Origin: Cellvibrionaceae bacterium
GTDB lineage: Bacteria > Pseudomonadota > Gammaproteobacteria > Pseudomonadales > Cellvibrionaceae
Direction: 5' to 3'
Length of the DNA: 64,000 nucleotides
NCBI GenBank assembly: GCA_028281575.1
Contig: JANQJP010000027.1
Location: 36,731 to 100,730, forward strand
Below the pieces are notes generated by a model, which saw nothing but the letters and a program-made list of their open reading frames with translations, was not told where the DNA came from and made no database searches. Below, one piece after another: positions 40,183 through 49,330 of the stretch (position 1 is the first letter of the stretch; each line of letters starts with the position of its first letter). The position numbers were made by a program, and so were the translations under genes.

Positions 40183-42269
40183 CTTTCCATATCAAAATCA
40201 TAATCCATTTTTGCAGTAGGTCCCTGCAAATAATAACCCTGAATATAGTGCACGCCCGATTGCCATAATTTTGAAAGCAGGCTCGCACTTTCTACAAAGG
40301 GAACGATGGTAATCTTCCCCTTTTGATGCAACTGGCTCACAACATCATTAAGTGCCTTGATTCCTTCGTCATTGTTTTGAATGTCCTGCGTAAATGAACC
40401 GTCAATTTTAATGTAATCGCAGGAAATTTCATCGAGTGTTTTAAAATGATTTAGCACGCAGCCGAAGTGATTTACACTGACACCGCAACCGATATCGTAT
40501 AGTGCTTTTGTAAATCTGCGAGCGTCAATTAAATGATCATTAATCTCGACTTCGTTTAACTGAAATATAATCGCATCACTTGGTAGTTCAGCTGCTTTAA
40601 ACACGACGTTGAGCCAGGGAGCAAGGCTGTCATCCATCATTGATTCCTTGCTCAAGTGAATAATTAGACGTGTTTCGTTGCCCGATTTACGGTGTGCCGC
40701 CAGTGTTTTTGTCGCCTCCAGAATGACCCAGCGATCGATTTTTGTTGTTGCACCAATAGTGGCGGCTTCTGACAAAAATTCTTTTGGCGATACTTCTTCG
40801 TCTTCCTCGCCGATCATGCGCAGAAGTACTTCGTAGTGCTCGTGTTCCGCGCCGCGCAAACTCAGAATGGGTTGAAAGAGTAATTTGAATCTACCTGTGT
40901 CCAGCGCGTTTTGTACCGATTTTAAGATATTGCGCTCGGGGTCTTCTTCCACATCTGGTTCGTAAAGGTGTGCGACGACTTCGGGGTTGGATAAACTTTC
41001 CTTGCGCGCCTGTTCCAGGGCTTGAATAGAGTGATCGATCGGTACATCAATGCTGGAACTGGTTTCGTTAATCAGGGATATGCCGATGTGGTAATTAAAG
41101 TGGAGCGTCATGCCTTCGACTTCAACGATATTATCGCGCAGCAATTTACCCAGTGCCTGGCCGCGTTCCTGAGCTTGAATTGCGTTGATTTTCGGTGTGA
41201 CCAAAATAAATGAATCATCGCCATAGCGACACAGAATATCTGTTTTTTTAACTTTGGATTGGGTGAATTTAGCTATTGCCGCAAGCGTACTGTCAATAGC
41301 AGCTACCCCGAGTTTTTCAGAGACAATGTTTTGCAGGTCGTCGATGCCGATATGGAAAAGCGCGCTACTGTATTTCTTTTCCACCGCTGTTGAAATAAGC
41401 TCATTTAGGCATTGAATTAAATAGGACTTGTTAAAGAGTCCGGTAACGGAATCTTGAGTTTTAATCTCCTCTATCTGGGCTTCCAGTTCTTCTGCATCGG
41501 CACTGCGATTCTGAAATAAAAGTTGAATGCAGCTTTCTTCGTCAAAAATCGCTTTGTGAACTTCAAAATTGATATTTTTATTTGTGCCGTCGTTTTGCAC
41601 CAGCGACAGCGCGAGCTCGCGCGTTTCGGTTTCGCTCGCTTTTAACATGAAATTCTTCAAAAAAGTTTTGAGTTTTTCGTGGTCGCTCTGTTTAACAATG
41701 TCGATGACTGGCAGGCACTCCAGGTCTTCACGGTCTTCATAGTTGAGCAACTCGGCAAACGAATCGTTGGCATAGAGAAACATGCCGTCCTGCACAAACG
41801 CAATAGCGTCGCGCGAACTATCTAGCAGTTGCTGGTTACGCTGGGCAATATCATTAAATCTGCGTTCAGATGCCCTGCGCGTATCGCGTTCGACACGGTT
41901 TTGCAGTTCCCGGTCGATAACCAACAGCAAGTGCTGATCTTCATCAAGGCGCACAACATCTCTGGCGCCAAGCTTAATGCCTTCAACGCAGGGTTGAGAT
42001 CCTTCGCGCGTTGTCAGTAAAATCAGCGGAATGTCTTTATTTTGTCGGCGAATTTGCTTTTGAGCAGTTGGAGGGTCCAAATTCTCCATGGTTTCCATAG
42101 CTATCATAAGATCCCAAATGCGTTCCTGCAGCAACTTATTCAGGGCATCTTCGTTGTCGACATGTGTGGCGCGCACAGATCTGCCTGCGTTTTGCAGCAT
42201 ACTAATAAGGCGCTCAGCTTCAGATTGCGAATCGTTGAGGATTAGTAGGCGTATAGTCGAAGATTGCAT
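40179..42269 (-). CDS. fimX: FimX-like c-di-GMP receptor (REC-PAS-GGDEF-EAL, all degenerate)
   Basis: 696 aa, close to the 691 aa of P. aeruginosa FimX. Order: REC-like (1-120) lacking a phosphoacceptor Asp (A57/M58 at that place), PAS (about 140-255), GGDEF (about 265-430) with GDDSF (350-354) in place of the signature, and EAL (about 445-690) with EVL (480-482). FimX also has EVL and a broken GGDEF; it binds c-di-GMP without hydrolysing it and controls type IV pili. The serB neighbour is shared with Pseudomonas (fimX-serB), which supports orthology. I infer a c-di-GMP receptor role, probably for twitching. Confidence 0.85.
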   Translation of the reverse strand: MQSSTIRLLILNDSQSEAERLISMLQNAGRSVRATHVDNEDALNKLLQERIWDLMIAMETMENLDPPTAQKQIRRQNKDIPLILLTTREGSQPCVEGIKLGARDVVRLDEDQHLLLVIDRELQNRVERDTRRASERRFNDIAQRNQQLLDSSRDAIAFVQDGMFLYANDSFAELLNYEDREDLECLPVIDIVKQSDHEKLKTFLKNFMLKASETETRELALSLVQNDGTNKNINFEVHKAIFDEESCIQLLFQNRSADAEELEAQIEEIKTQDSVTGLFNKSYLIQCLNELISTAVEKKYSSALFHIGIDDLQNIVSEKLGVAAIDSTLAAIAKFTQSKVKKTDILCRYGDDSFILVTPKINAIQAQERGQALGKLLRDNIVEVEGMTLHFNYHIGISLINETSSSIDVPIDHSIQALEQARKESLSNPEVVAHLYEPDVEEDPERNILKSVQNALDTGRFKLLFQPILSLRGAEHEHYEVLLRMIGEEDEEVSPKEFLSEAATIGATTKIDRWVILEATKTLAAHRKSGNETRLIIHLSKESMMDDSLAPWLNVVFKAAELPSDAIIFQLNEVEINDHLIDARRFTKALYDIGCGVSVNHFGCVLNHFKTLDEISCDYIKIDGSFTQDIQNNDEGIKALNDVVSQLHQKGKITIVPFVESASLLSKLWQSGVHYIQGYYLQGPTAKMDYDFDMES

Positions 42270-42348
42270 TGGGTTGAAATTAGCTCCAGCAGATACAAAC
42301 GCTAAGTTTAACGCATAAATGCACTGAGTTTACTCGCATTAATCACAA

Positions 42349-44040
42349 TTACCCCCAACCTCCGCCTTTGCCGCTTGATTTGCCATGTTTGTCCGCCGTT
42401 GCAGAATCTACCGCGTGGAAACTAAATTGTTGAATAGATCCGGTTGAAAAAATACGTTCGTCTAATTTTGCGGTAAGCGTCTTTTTGCCGTCGAGGATTC
42501 TCACGCGATCGTACTCTTGAAACGGTGCACTTGGGGTAATCAGGGTCGGTGGGTCGTCGGTAAATTGTGACTGTGGTAAAAACAGTGCGCGCATATAGTC
42601 GGAATAGCCACCCATGTCGTAAGTGAGTGCGATAGCATAGGGCTGTGCTTTGTCGGAGAGTACTTGTACGCCGAGTTGCGAAGCCTGCTTTTTTTGTCGA
42701 ATCCAGCGAACAACACCAACAGTCCAAACGCGCTTACCGTATTCTTTTATCGTAACTAAATCTCCAGATTCAACGCGTATTGGCGCATTGGATTTCCAGA
42801 GTAAACAATAGCCGCTCTGGCTGATGTTTTGCACTTCGACGCGGTTAACCGGTTTGTCGAAATTTTGAGATGTCGACGCAAATGCGTCTCGCGGTGTAAA
42901 GCCGCCGCGCGATGCATTTTCAATTTCACTCGTACTCGCAGAGCTGCGTAAAAAAGTTTCGAAGTCCTGCCCACTGCAGATAAAGTAATGACAATCGGTC
43001 AGTCCTACGCCGATGTCAGCTGTCATCTGTGCTTCGCGCCTATCGTGTTTGCGCTGTGGAATATTGCCCCAAGTGTCGAGTAAATGATCAAGCAAAGATG
43101 TGCTGATTTCTTTGGATAGGGTAAAGCCGTTATTGTTTATTTCGTCCAATGATTCGCGCGATTGTTTCGTCAGCTGGCCCATCAGCTGTTTAAAATTTAG
43201 TTCGATCAGCAGGTCATCCTGTTCGTCGCTTCCCACTCGCGATTTATAGAGTGGCCCTGCGTCGCGGCGCAGATTTACGTAGAAAAAACAATCGGGGTCG
43301 TCGCTGAGATCCAGCGTAAAGCGCAATAGTTCTGCCCACTCACCGAACGCGTCGTAAATTGCAGCGACGTTGTTTTGGCTAAGCTGGTGCGGGCGCGCAG
43401 TTGCCAGCAAAATAATTCGTAAATACGCTGATTGGATGCTCGAAACCTTCGCTAAGCGCTGCACATCATCTGGCAGACGTTGATCGAGGACTTCGTATTG
43501 ATCAGCAAGTTGAAACAGATTGTGCAGGGTCTGCCACACGCCCTTTGGCGGTTGCGTGTAGATTTGGTAACTGCGTAAAAATAAAAAACCGATGCCAGTG
43601 ATTGCCCGGTGTAGCGCGGTGATGAATTTTGGGTCTTGTTTTCCCTTGGTGCGTTTGCCGAGCACGGTATCGCGAATGCACAGCAGGTAGCCATCGACCA
43701 TATGTTTTTGCAATGCCTGGGCAATCACGGCGCTTTTTTGCGCTTCTGGGGGCAGTGAAATGGGCTGGTGCAAAAACGATTTGCTCAATCCGGAAATTGT
43801 ATCTTGAACATAGGGTCGCAGGGCTTCGAGCATGTCAAAGCGCGCGTGCATATTGGTATCGAGTTGATTGAGTTCCGGAAGCGCCTGATAAAGCATTGCG
43901 CTGGTTGTCGCTATTTGTGTAGGGCGCAGCAGGCTCGCCCATTCCGCCACGCGTTGAGGCTTATTACTTGAGCAAAATGAAAGCTTTTTCAGCGTCTGTT
44001 CGGGCAGAAGTATCTGGAGGATTAGCTCGTTGGGCTGCAC
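42349..44040 (-). CDS. Conserved protein with C-terminal PilZ-like domain, next to fimX
   Basis: 563 aa, no signal peptide or membrane segment. The first 350 residues are helical and unknown to me. Residues about 385-500 look PilZ-like: NRVEVQNISQSGYCLLW contains the N-x-S-x-x-G signature, followed by beta-rich GDLVTIKEY and VGVVRWIRQ. The usual upstream RxxxR is not clear. It lies directly upstream of fimX with 79 bases between, and probably corresponds to the conserved gene beside fimX in pseudomonads. Likely part of the same c-di-GMP/type IV pilus pathway, by context only. Confidence 0.7.
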   Translation of the reverse strand: MQPNELILQILLPEQTLKKLSFCSSNKPQRVAEWASLLRPTQIATTSAMLYQALPELNQLDTNMHARFDMLEALRPYVQDTISGLSKSFLHQPISLPPEAQKSAVIAQALQKHMVDGYLLCIRDTVLGKRTKGKQDPKFITALHRAITGIGFLFLRSYQIYTQPPKGVWQTLHNLFQLADQYEVLDQRLPDDVQRLAKVSSIQSAYLRIILLATARPHQLSQNNVAAIYDAFGEWAELLRFTLDLSDDPDCFFYVNLRRDAGPLYKSRVGSDEQDDLLIELNFKQLMGQLTKQSRESLDEINNNGFTLSKEISTSLLDHLLDTWGNIPQRKHDRREAQMTADIGVGLTDCHYFICSGQDFETFLRSSASTSEIENASRGGFTPRDAFASTSQNFDKPVNRVEVQNISQSGYCLLWKSNAPIRVESGDLVTIKEYGKRVWTVGVVRWIRQKKQASQLGVQVLSDKAQPYAIALTYDMGGYSDYMRALFLPQSQFTDDPPTLITPSAPFQEYDRVRILDGKKTLTAKLDERIFSTGSIQQFSFHAVDSATADKHGKSSGKGGGWG

Positions 44041-44238
44041 AGTGTCCTGTTCCGTATTTTACTCATTTTTGTAGTTACGTTAGTGGGTCTGTTGATACCC
44101 CTGCGCTTAATATGGGTATAAACAAGCTGTGGGTACGCGATAACGACAATCACAGCTCAAGTTCAACACCTGGTTCGTTAAAGTATAGCCACTTTATGGT
44201 TTTTCTCTGTCTGCGTCAGAATTCGTTTCGGCCTGCCG

Positions 44239-45246
44239 CTATGCGACGATTCGCTTTGCTGGTTCTCCTGGAACTTCCTTGACTAACTTCGGTAGCAAGT
44301 AACCGGAAAGACTCGCCTGAGCTTTGGCATAAATTTTTTTCACTTCAGCTTCTGGCAGGTCAAAATGTTGCGCCCCGGTTACCCTGTCCAGTAGGTGGAG
44401 GTAGTATGGCAAAACTCTATTGCGAAACAGTTTATTACTGAGTTCGACAAGCGTCGGAGCGGCGTCATTAACACCGCGCAGCAGTACGGATTGGTTGAGC
44501 AGCGTTATGCCCGCGGTGGCTGCTGAATGCATCGCCTTGGAAACCTCTGAATCTATCTCTTGCGGGTGGTTACAATGAATAACCCAGACGGGTTGCAGCC
44601 GGCTACTCGTAAATATTCTCACCAGGTTTTCACTGACGCGTTTTGGCAGAACAATGGGAAAGCGTGTATGCACGCGGATACGTTCGATATGCGGAATGTC
44701 GTCAAGTTGTGTGATCAGCCATTGGAGTGTGCTGTCGGGCAGGCCCAATGGATCACCGCCACTTAAGATTACCTCGCTTAATTCATCGTGCGTGCGCACA
44801 TAGTCGAACACGTGCTGCCAATCCATTTTGTTCATGCGGTTGCCGCTGTAATCAAAAGTTCTGCGAAAGCAATAGCGGCAATTGATCGCACAATGGCTTG
44901 CCGCGACGATCAGCACACGGCCATGATACTTGTGTACGATGCCTTTTGTGGCATTGAAATGAATTTCATTCAGCGGGTCGTTGCTGTAACTGGCTGTGTT
45001 ATCCAGCTCTTCGTGGAGCGGCAGGACCTGCCTTAGAAGGGGGTCGTTACTATTACCTTTTTCCATGCGTGCAATGAATGAACGCGTTACGCGCAGAGGG
45101 AAAACCGCGTGCGCGCGCTCCGCGGCAGGTAGCAAGTCGTCGCCGAGTTCGAGCAAATCCAAAAGCTGCTTTGGTGTTTTAACGAGCAGTTCCAGTTCTT
45201 CCTGCCAGCTTAGGTCCTGCCAAGTTGCGATTGATCGTTGTATCAT
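44239..45246 (-). CDS. epmB: EF-P beta-lysylation protein EpmB (lysine 2,3-aminomutase)
   Basis: 335 aa radical-SAM enzyme. The CxxxCxxC cluster motif is in ASHCAINCRYCFRR and the SGGDPLGLPD motif follows. EpmB isomerises alpha-lysine to (R)-beta-lysine, which EpmA attaches to EF-P. The C-terminal PLP-binding region is intact by length. It is divergent from efp, 44 bases apart. Confidence 0.95.
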   Translation of the reverse strand: MIQRSIATWQDLSWQEELELLVKTPKQLLDLLELGDDLLPAAERAHAVFPLRVTRSFIARMEKGNSNDPLLRQVLPLHEELDNTASYSNDPLNEIHFNATKGIVHKYHGRVLIVAASHCAINCRYCFRRTFDYSGNRMNKMDWQHVFDYVRTHDELSEVILSGGDPLGLPDSTLQWLITQLDDIPHIERIRVHTRFPIVLPKRVSENLVRIFTSSRLQPVWVIHCNHPQEIDSEVSKAMHSAATAGITLLNQSVLLRGVNDAAPTLVELSNKLFRNRVLPYYLHLLDRVTGAQHFDLPEAEVKKIYAKAQASLSGYLLPKLVKEVPGEPAKRIVA

Positions 45247-45290
45247 GCGCTGTTTTTTGTGTGGGTAATAAAACTAGGGTTTGAAAAAAA

Positions 45291-45863
45291 ATGGCCAGCT
45301 ATTCTACCAACGAATTTCGCAATGGGTTAAAAGTCATGTTAGACGGTGATCCGTGTAGCATTTTGGAAAACGAGTACGTCAAACCTGGCAAGGGCCAGGC
45401 CTTTAATCGGGTGAAGATGAAAAACCTGATGACTGGACGGGTCTGGGACAGGACGTTTAAATCTGGGGAGTCGCTCGAGGGCGCGGATGTTATGGACAAG
45501 GATATGGAATACTTGTACTCAGACGGCGAATTTTGGCACTTTATGGATCCCACCTCGTATGAGCAGTTTCAAGCCGATGCCAAGGCGGTAGGTGATACCT
45601 ATAAGTGGCTTAAGGAACAAGACACTTGTGTGGTCACCCTTTACAACGGGTCCCCGCTGTCCGTCACGCCGCCAAATCATGTTGAACTCGTGATAACTGA
45701 GACTGACCCGGGCCTCAAAGGTGATACAGCGCAAGGTGGTACGAAGCCTGCCACGCTGGCGACGGGTGCTGTTGTCAAAGTACCTCTATTCATTTCCGAA
45801 GGTGAGGTTGTGCGCGTCGACACCCGCACAGGAGAGTATCTGGGGCGCGCAAGCAGTAAATAG
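45291..45863 (+). CDS. efp: Elongation factor P
   Basis: 190 aa, three-domain EF-P. The loop [10 protein letters not shown] places K34 at the tip, the residue modified by beta-lysine in the EpmABC pathway. EF-P relieves ribosome stalling at polyproline. It has epmB divergent and epmA 4 bases downstream, so the whole modification pair is local; epmC is not in this window. Confidence 0.97.
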   Translation: MASYSTNEFRNGLKVMLDGDPCSILENEYVKPGKGQAFNRVKMKNLMTGRVWDRTFKSGESLEGADVMDKDMEYLYSDGEFWHFMDPTSYEQFQADAKAVGDTYKWLKEQDTCVVTLYNGSPLSVTPPNHVELVITETDPGLKGDTAQGGTKPATLATGAVVKVPLFISEGEVVRVDTRTGEYLGRASSK

Positions 45864-45867
45864 TTTT

Positions 45868-46794
45868 ATGTGGCAGCCTGTTGCCGATCGGGGTGTGCTC
45901 GCGCAGCGCGCGGAGATCCTTGCGTCGATTCGAGCTTTTTTTGCAGAACGCGATGTGATGGAAGTGGACGTGCCAGTACTTGCCACTCACTCTGTTACGG
46001 ATCCCTACATCGACGCTATTACCGCGCAGAATGGTGACAGCACGCTATTTTTGCAAACATCGCCCGAATACTACATGAAGCGCTTATTGGCTGCGGGCAG
46101 TGGTCCCATTTACTATCTGGGTAAAGCGTTTCGTGCGGAAGCGCGGAGTCCGCGCCATTCATCCGAGTTTACAATGCTCGAATGGTATCGCCCAGGCTTG
46201 GACGAGCACGCACTTATCGCTGAGGTGATTGACCTGCTCTGCAGCCTAAACCCTTCTGTTGGCATTAAACGTTTTACTTATGCAGATGTGTTTTGCAAAT
46301 ATGTCGGTGTCGACCCTCACTCAATAAACGCTGCTGAGCTTGCAACGCTTGGCCGTCGCTTGCTCGATGTGAGCTGGCGCGATGTAGATACACATACCTG
46401 GCTGGATTTACTTTTTAATCGCCTGGTTGAGCCTCAGCTGTCAGCTGGTCTTAGCGTGGTCAGCGATTTTCCAGTGGCGCAGAGTGCTCTGGCGAAGGTG
46501 GGGCGGGACAGCAAACAGCGCGAGGTTGCGCGTCGCTTCGAGTTTTACTGGAACGGTTTAGAGCTCGCCAACGGTTACTGTGAGCTGGTCGACGCCGCTG
46601 AACAGGTGCGTCGTTTTGATGCAGATAACCAGCGTCGTGCCGAACTCGGCAAAAAGGAAGTTGCGCCCGATCCAAATTTGCTTGCAGCGTTAAGCGCTGG
46701 CTTGCCCGAGTGCTCAGGTGTGTCGATAGGTGTCGATAGGCTCGTTATGGCGCTGCTGGGTTTGGACGAGATTGATCAGCAGCTCAGTTTTTAG
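45868..46794 (+). CDS. epmA: EF-P--(R)-beta-lysine ligase EpmA
   Basis: 308 aa from ATG 45868 (MWQPVADRG); the frame continues upstream inside efp but that part is not homologous. EpmA is a truncated class II lysyl-tRNA synthetase lacking the tRNA anticodon domain. FLQTSPEYYMKRLL, YYLGKAFRAEARSPRHSSEF and the C-terminal SIGVDRLVMALLG are class II motifs. It ligates beta-lysine to K34 of EF-P. It is convergent with cysE, 12 bases apart. Confidence 0.95.
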   Translation: MWQPVADRGVLAQRAEILASIRAFFAERDVMEVDVPVLATHSVTDPYIDAITAQNGDSTLFLQTSPEYYMKRLLAAGSGPIYYLGKAFRAEARSPRHSSEFTMLEWYRPGLDEHALIAEVIDLLCSLNPSVGIKRFTYADVFCKYVGVDPHSINAAELATLGRRLLDVSWRDVDTHTWLDLLFNRLVEPQLSAGLSVVSDFPVAQSALAKVGRDSKQREVARRFEFYWNGLELANGYCELVDAAEQVRRFDADNQRRAELGKKEVAPDPNLLAALSAGLPECSGVSIGVDRLVMALLGLDEIDQQLSF

Positions 46795-46806
46795 CCGTGA
46801 CGCTAC

Positions 46807-47625
46807 TTAATCGCAATCGCAGTTGATGCTTTGATTCATTTCCAGTGCGGGTGATTTTGTTTTTGGGTGGCCCACAACGCTTGCCGGCACCCCGACAACC
46901 GTGGTGTGCGCGGGCACTGGTTCTAACACGACACTGCCGGCACCTACTTTTGCACCTTCACCAACTTCAATATTTCCGAGAATTTTAACGCCTGCGCTGA
47001 CCAGGACACCCCGGCGGATTTTCGGGTGCCGATCACCACCCGCTTTACCGGTACCTCCGAGGGTAACGTTTTGCATAATCGACACGTTGTCTTCGACTAC
47101 GCAGGTTTCACCAATGACGATACCCGTGGCATGATCGAGCATAATGCCCTTGCCGATTTTTGCGGCAGGATGAATATCCACGCCAAACACCATGGATATA
47201 TGGCTTTGTAAGAAATAGGCTAGCGACGTGCGTTGTTGATTCCACAGACAATGGGCAACGCGGTAGGCCTGCAAGGCCTGAAAACCTTTAAAATACAGGA
47301 AGGGTAGCGAATACGCGTCGCACGCAGAATCGCGTTCGTAAGTAGCCACAATATCTGCCCGTACAGCCTCACTTATGCCGCAATCTTTTTGCAGAGTATC
47401 CTCAATAATTTCTCGGATTTGCAGGCCGGATATCGCCGGGTTTGCCAACTTGTTCGCGAGGTGAAAGCTGAGCGCGTGTTCAAGTGTGTCGTGGTTTAAG
47501 ATCGTTGCGTGAAAAAAGCTCGCGAGCGCAGGCTCTTGCTCTGCTTGGGCGCGCGTTTCATCAAGAATACGTCGCCACACATCATCCTCGAGGGTTTTTT
47601 TGGCGGCAAGGGGTTCTACAGACAT
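46807..47625 (-). CDS. cysE: Serine O-acetyltransferase
   Basis: 272 aa. The N-terminal helical SATase domain (1-140) is followed by a left-handed beta-helix of hexapeptide repeats with DIHPAAKIGKGIMLDHATG and GNIEVGEGAKVGAGSVV. It makes O-acetylserine for cysteine synthesis. The C-terminal tail, normally the cysteine-feedback and CysK-binding end, here ends in SINCDCD rather than the usual Ile. Confidence 0.95.
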   Translation of the reverse strand: MSVEPLAAKKTLEDDVWRRILDETRAQAEQEPALASFFHATILNHDTLEHALSFHLANKLANPAISGLQIREIIEDTLQKDCGISEAVRADIVATYERDSACDAYSLPFLYFKGFQALQAYRVAHCLWNQQRTSLAYFLQSHISMVFGVDIHPAAKIGKGIMLDHATGIVIGETCVVEDNVSIMQNVTLGGTGKAGGDRHPKIRRGVLVSAGVKILGNIEVGEGAKVGAGSVVLEPVPAHTTVVGVPASVVGHPKTKSPALEMNQSINCDCD

Positions 47626-47716
47626 CTTGGGGTCCCAGAGAGGTTTAGACGATCATTATTGAGGTTTTCTGTTGTGATTTAAAGGTCGAGTTTAAAGCCT
47701 TATAGAATTGTATGCG

Positions 47717-47744
47717 CTTGAATTCGCCTACTTGGGCATCATAT
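47717..47744 (+). promoter_or_regulatory. Sigma-32-type promoter of htpX
   Basis: CTTGAA (47717-47722) and CATCATAT (47737-47744) with 14 bp between them, the same spacing as the hsp20 promoter in this window. The -10 half is a partial match to CCCCATNT. htpX is a heat-shock gene in E. coli, which supports the reading. Confidence 0.5.
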
Positions 47745-47777
47745 TTAGCTTTCAAATGATTTCTTAGGAGACTTGCG

Positions 47778-48668
47778 GTGTTTCGTGTTGGTTTGTTTCT
47801 TTTAACAAATTTCGCCGTTATTGTTATTGCAAGCATCACGTTGAACTTGCTTGGTGTCGGGTCCTATCTGGACAGTTCTGGAGCAGGTATCGATTTACAG
47901 AACCTGTTGATATTCTGTGCGGTATTTGGTTTTTCTGGTGCCCTTATTTCACTCTTTATGTCCAAGTGGATCGCAAAACGCTCTATGCGTGTACATATTA
48001 TTCGGTCGCCGCGTAATCCGGAGGAGCGCTGGTTACTGGAAACGGTGAGGGATTTGGCTGCAAAAGCCAAAATAGGTATGCCCGAAGTAGGTGTTTTTCC
48101 CGCGCAGCAGTCCAACGCTTTTGCCACTGGCTGGAACCGAAATAACTCCCTTGTGGCGGTCAGCGAGGGTTTGTTGCACCGTTTTAATAAAAATGAAGTG
48201 CGGGCTGTACTGGGACATGAAATTGGCCATGTCGCTAATGGTGACATGGTTACATTGACGCTAATACAGGGTGTCATCAATACCTTCGTCATGTTTTTCG
48301 CACGTATTATTGGCCATGCGGTAGACCGTATTGTCTTTAAAAATGAACGTGGGCATGGCATTGGCTACTGGGTTGCCACCATCATCTCCGAAATTGTGCT
48401 CGCGTTTCTTGCGAACATTATTGTCGCGTGGTTTTCTCGCCGCAGAGAGTTTCGTGCTGATATCGCGGGTGCTCAGCTTGCAGATCGGGCCAGTATGATT
48501 TCTGCGCTCAGACGATTGCAATCCGAAATGAATAGCAAGGTTCCGAATCAGATGGCTGATAGCTTTAAGGCATTTGGTATCTCGTCCGGTTTTTCAAGCG
48601 GTATTGCCAAATTATTTTCGACCCACCCGCCGTTGGAAGTGCGGATTGCTGCGTTGAAAAATAGTTAG
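47778..48668 (+). CDS. htpX: Membrane protease HtpX
   Basis: 296 aa from GTG 47778, with AGGAG at 47766-47770. HtpX is an inner-membrane zinc metalloprotease for quality control of membrane proteins. Two N-terminal transmembrane segments (about 5-25 and 37-57), the active site LGHEIGHVANGD, two further hydrophobic segments (about 155-172 and 195-215) and the third-ligand region REFRADIAGA are seen. It carries its own likely heat-shock promoter. Confidence 0.97.
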   Translation: MFRVGLFLLTNFAVIVIASITLNLLGVGSYLDSSGAGIDLQNLLIFCAVFGFSGALISLFMSKWIAKRSMRVHIIRSPRNPEERWLLETVRDLAAKAKIGMPEVGVFPAQQSNAFATGWNRNNSLVAVSEGLLHRFNKNEVRAVLGHEIGHVANGDMVTLTLIQGVINTFVMFFARIIGHAVDRIVFKNERGHGIGYWVATIISEIVLAFLANIIVAWFSRRREFRADIAGAQLADRASMISALRRLQSEMNSKVPNQMADSFKAFGISSGFSSGIAKLFSTHPPLEVRIAALKNS

Positions 48669-48696
48669 GGTACCCCTGCAGTATTCTGAGGTGCCT

Positions 48697-48730
48697 AAAA
48701 AAAAGCGCACAGGGATTTCGCCTTGTGCGC
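48697..48730 (-). terminator. Rho-independent terminator of the 71-aa protein gene
   Basis: On the minus strand, the stem GCGCACA/TGTGCGC, extended by a GG/CC pair, is followed by eight T. It lies about 50 bases past the stop of the minus-strand small gene. On the plus strand the same hairpin lacks a T-run, so it should not serve htpX efficiently. Confidence 0.8.
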
Positions 48731-48778
48731 CAATGGACTTACCTGGAGGACATAAAATTTGCTAAAAAAAATGACTCG

Positions 48779-48994
48779 TTAGTTTTTGTGTTTGACTAAT
48801 TGGTTTAGGCCAACAGCGATGAGCACGATGACTAAAAAAAATACGCCGTGAGAAAAGTCCCCGTAAGCGTCCACGCTATGAGAATATTCATAACGATCCA
48901 CATGGTTCTGGCCGTGAGCAGTACTCGTTGGAATTGCGCTAAGCGCTAGCCCGCTTACAACTGTGACCGCAGAACCCCATTGAAGCTTTTGCAT
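48779..48994 (-). CDS. Small exported/membrane protein, unknown function
   Basis: 71 aa with an excellent AAGGAGG site 6 bases before ATG 48994 and a terminator after its stop, so I believe it is a real gene. A hydrophobic N terminus (about 8-25, SAVTVVSGLALSAIPTSTAHG) looks like a signal peptide ending near AHG. A His/Tyr-rich middle (DRYEYSHSVDAYGDFSHG) follows, then a C-terminal transmembrane segment (50-65) and a basic end (KHKN). A sigma-54-like site is upstream. I recognise no family. Confidence 0.7.
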   Translation of the reverse strand: MQKLQWGSAVTVVSGLALSAIPTSTAHGQNHVDRYEYSHSVDAYGDFSHGVFFLVIVLIAVGLNQLVKHKN

Positions 48995-49049
48995 ACCCTG
49001 CCTCCTTGCGCCACCCGATAATTCGAGTTGCGTTTATGTATTAAACAAA

Positions 49050-49065
49050 TGCTAAAGCTGTGCCA
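49050..49065 (-). promoter_or_regulatory. Possible sigma-54 promoter for the 71-aa protein gene
   Basis: On the minus strand TGGCACAGCTTTAGCA keeps the GG and GC dinucleotides of the -24/-12 consensus TGGCACG-N4-TTGCA at exact spacing, with two mismatches (A for G after TGGCAC, and A for T before GC). A start about 12 nt downstream would give a leader of about 45 nt. Confidence 0.35.
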
Positions 49066-49200
49066 GGAAAAAAAGAATATATAAATCAAATGTTTATATG
49101 CTTTTGCGTATTGTCGGCTTGTGAAGATGTCAAAACCAGCGACGCACCTAAATAGTCAAACATGAACCCGTGATGGGTCAAACGAACGAAAAGAATATTT

Positions 49201-49257
49201 GGTGCCAAAAAAAATTTTTGTTAATCAAATTTGCGCTAATTAGGCATTTTTGGCACC
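49201..49257. other. Inverted repeat in the AT-rich gap 48995-49330
   Basis: The 336-base gap between the small protein and comF contains no gene that I can support. It holds 11-nt perfect arms GGTGCCAAAAA (49201-49211) and TTTTTGGCACC (49247-49257) around an AT-rich spacer, and a short palindrome ACCC-GTGAT-GGGT near 49170. These may be protein-binding sites or an inefficient terminator after comF. Confidence 0.4.
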
Positions 49258-49330
49258 TTGGAAAACCCTGTTTACGGGGAATAGTTATGTCAGCCCGGTT
49301 AAGTTGAAAAAAAAACCGACAATTATTTTT

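Noticed and set aside
46714..46741. Tandem GTGTCGATAG repeat near the end of epmA
   Set aside because: It encodes the conserved SIGVDR motif of class II synthetases; the repetition is coincidental.
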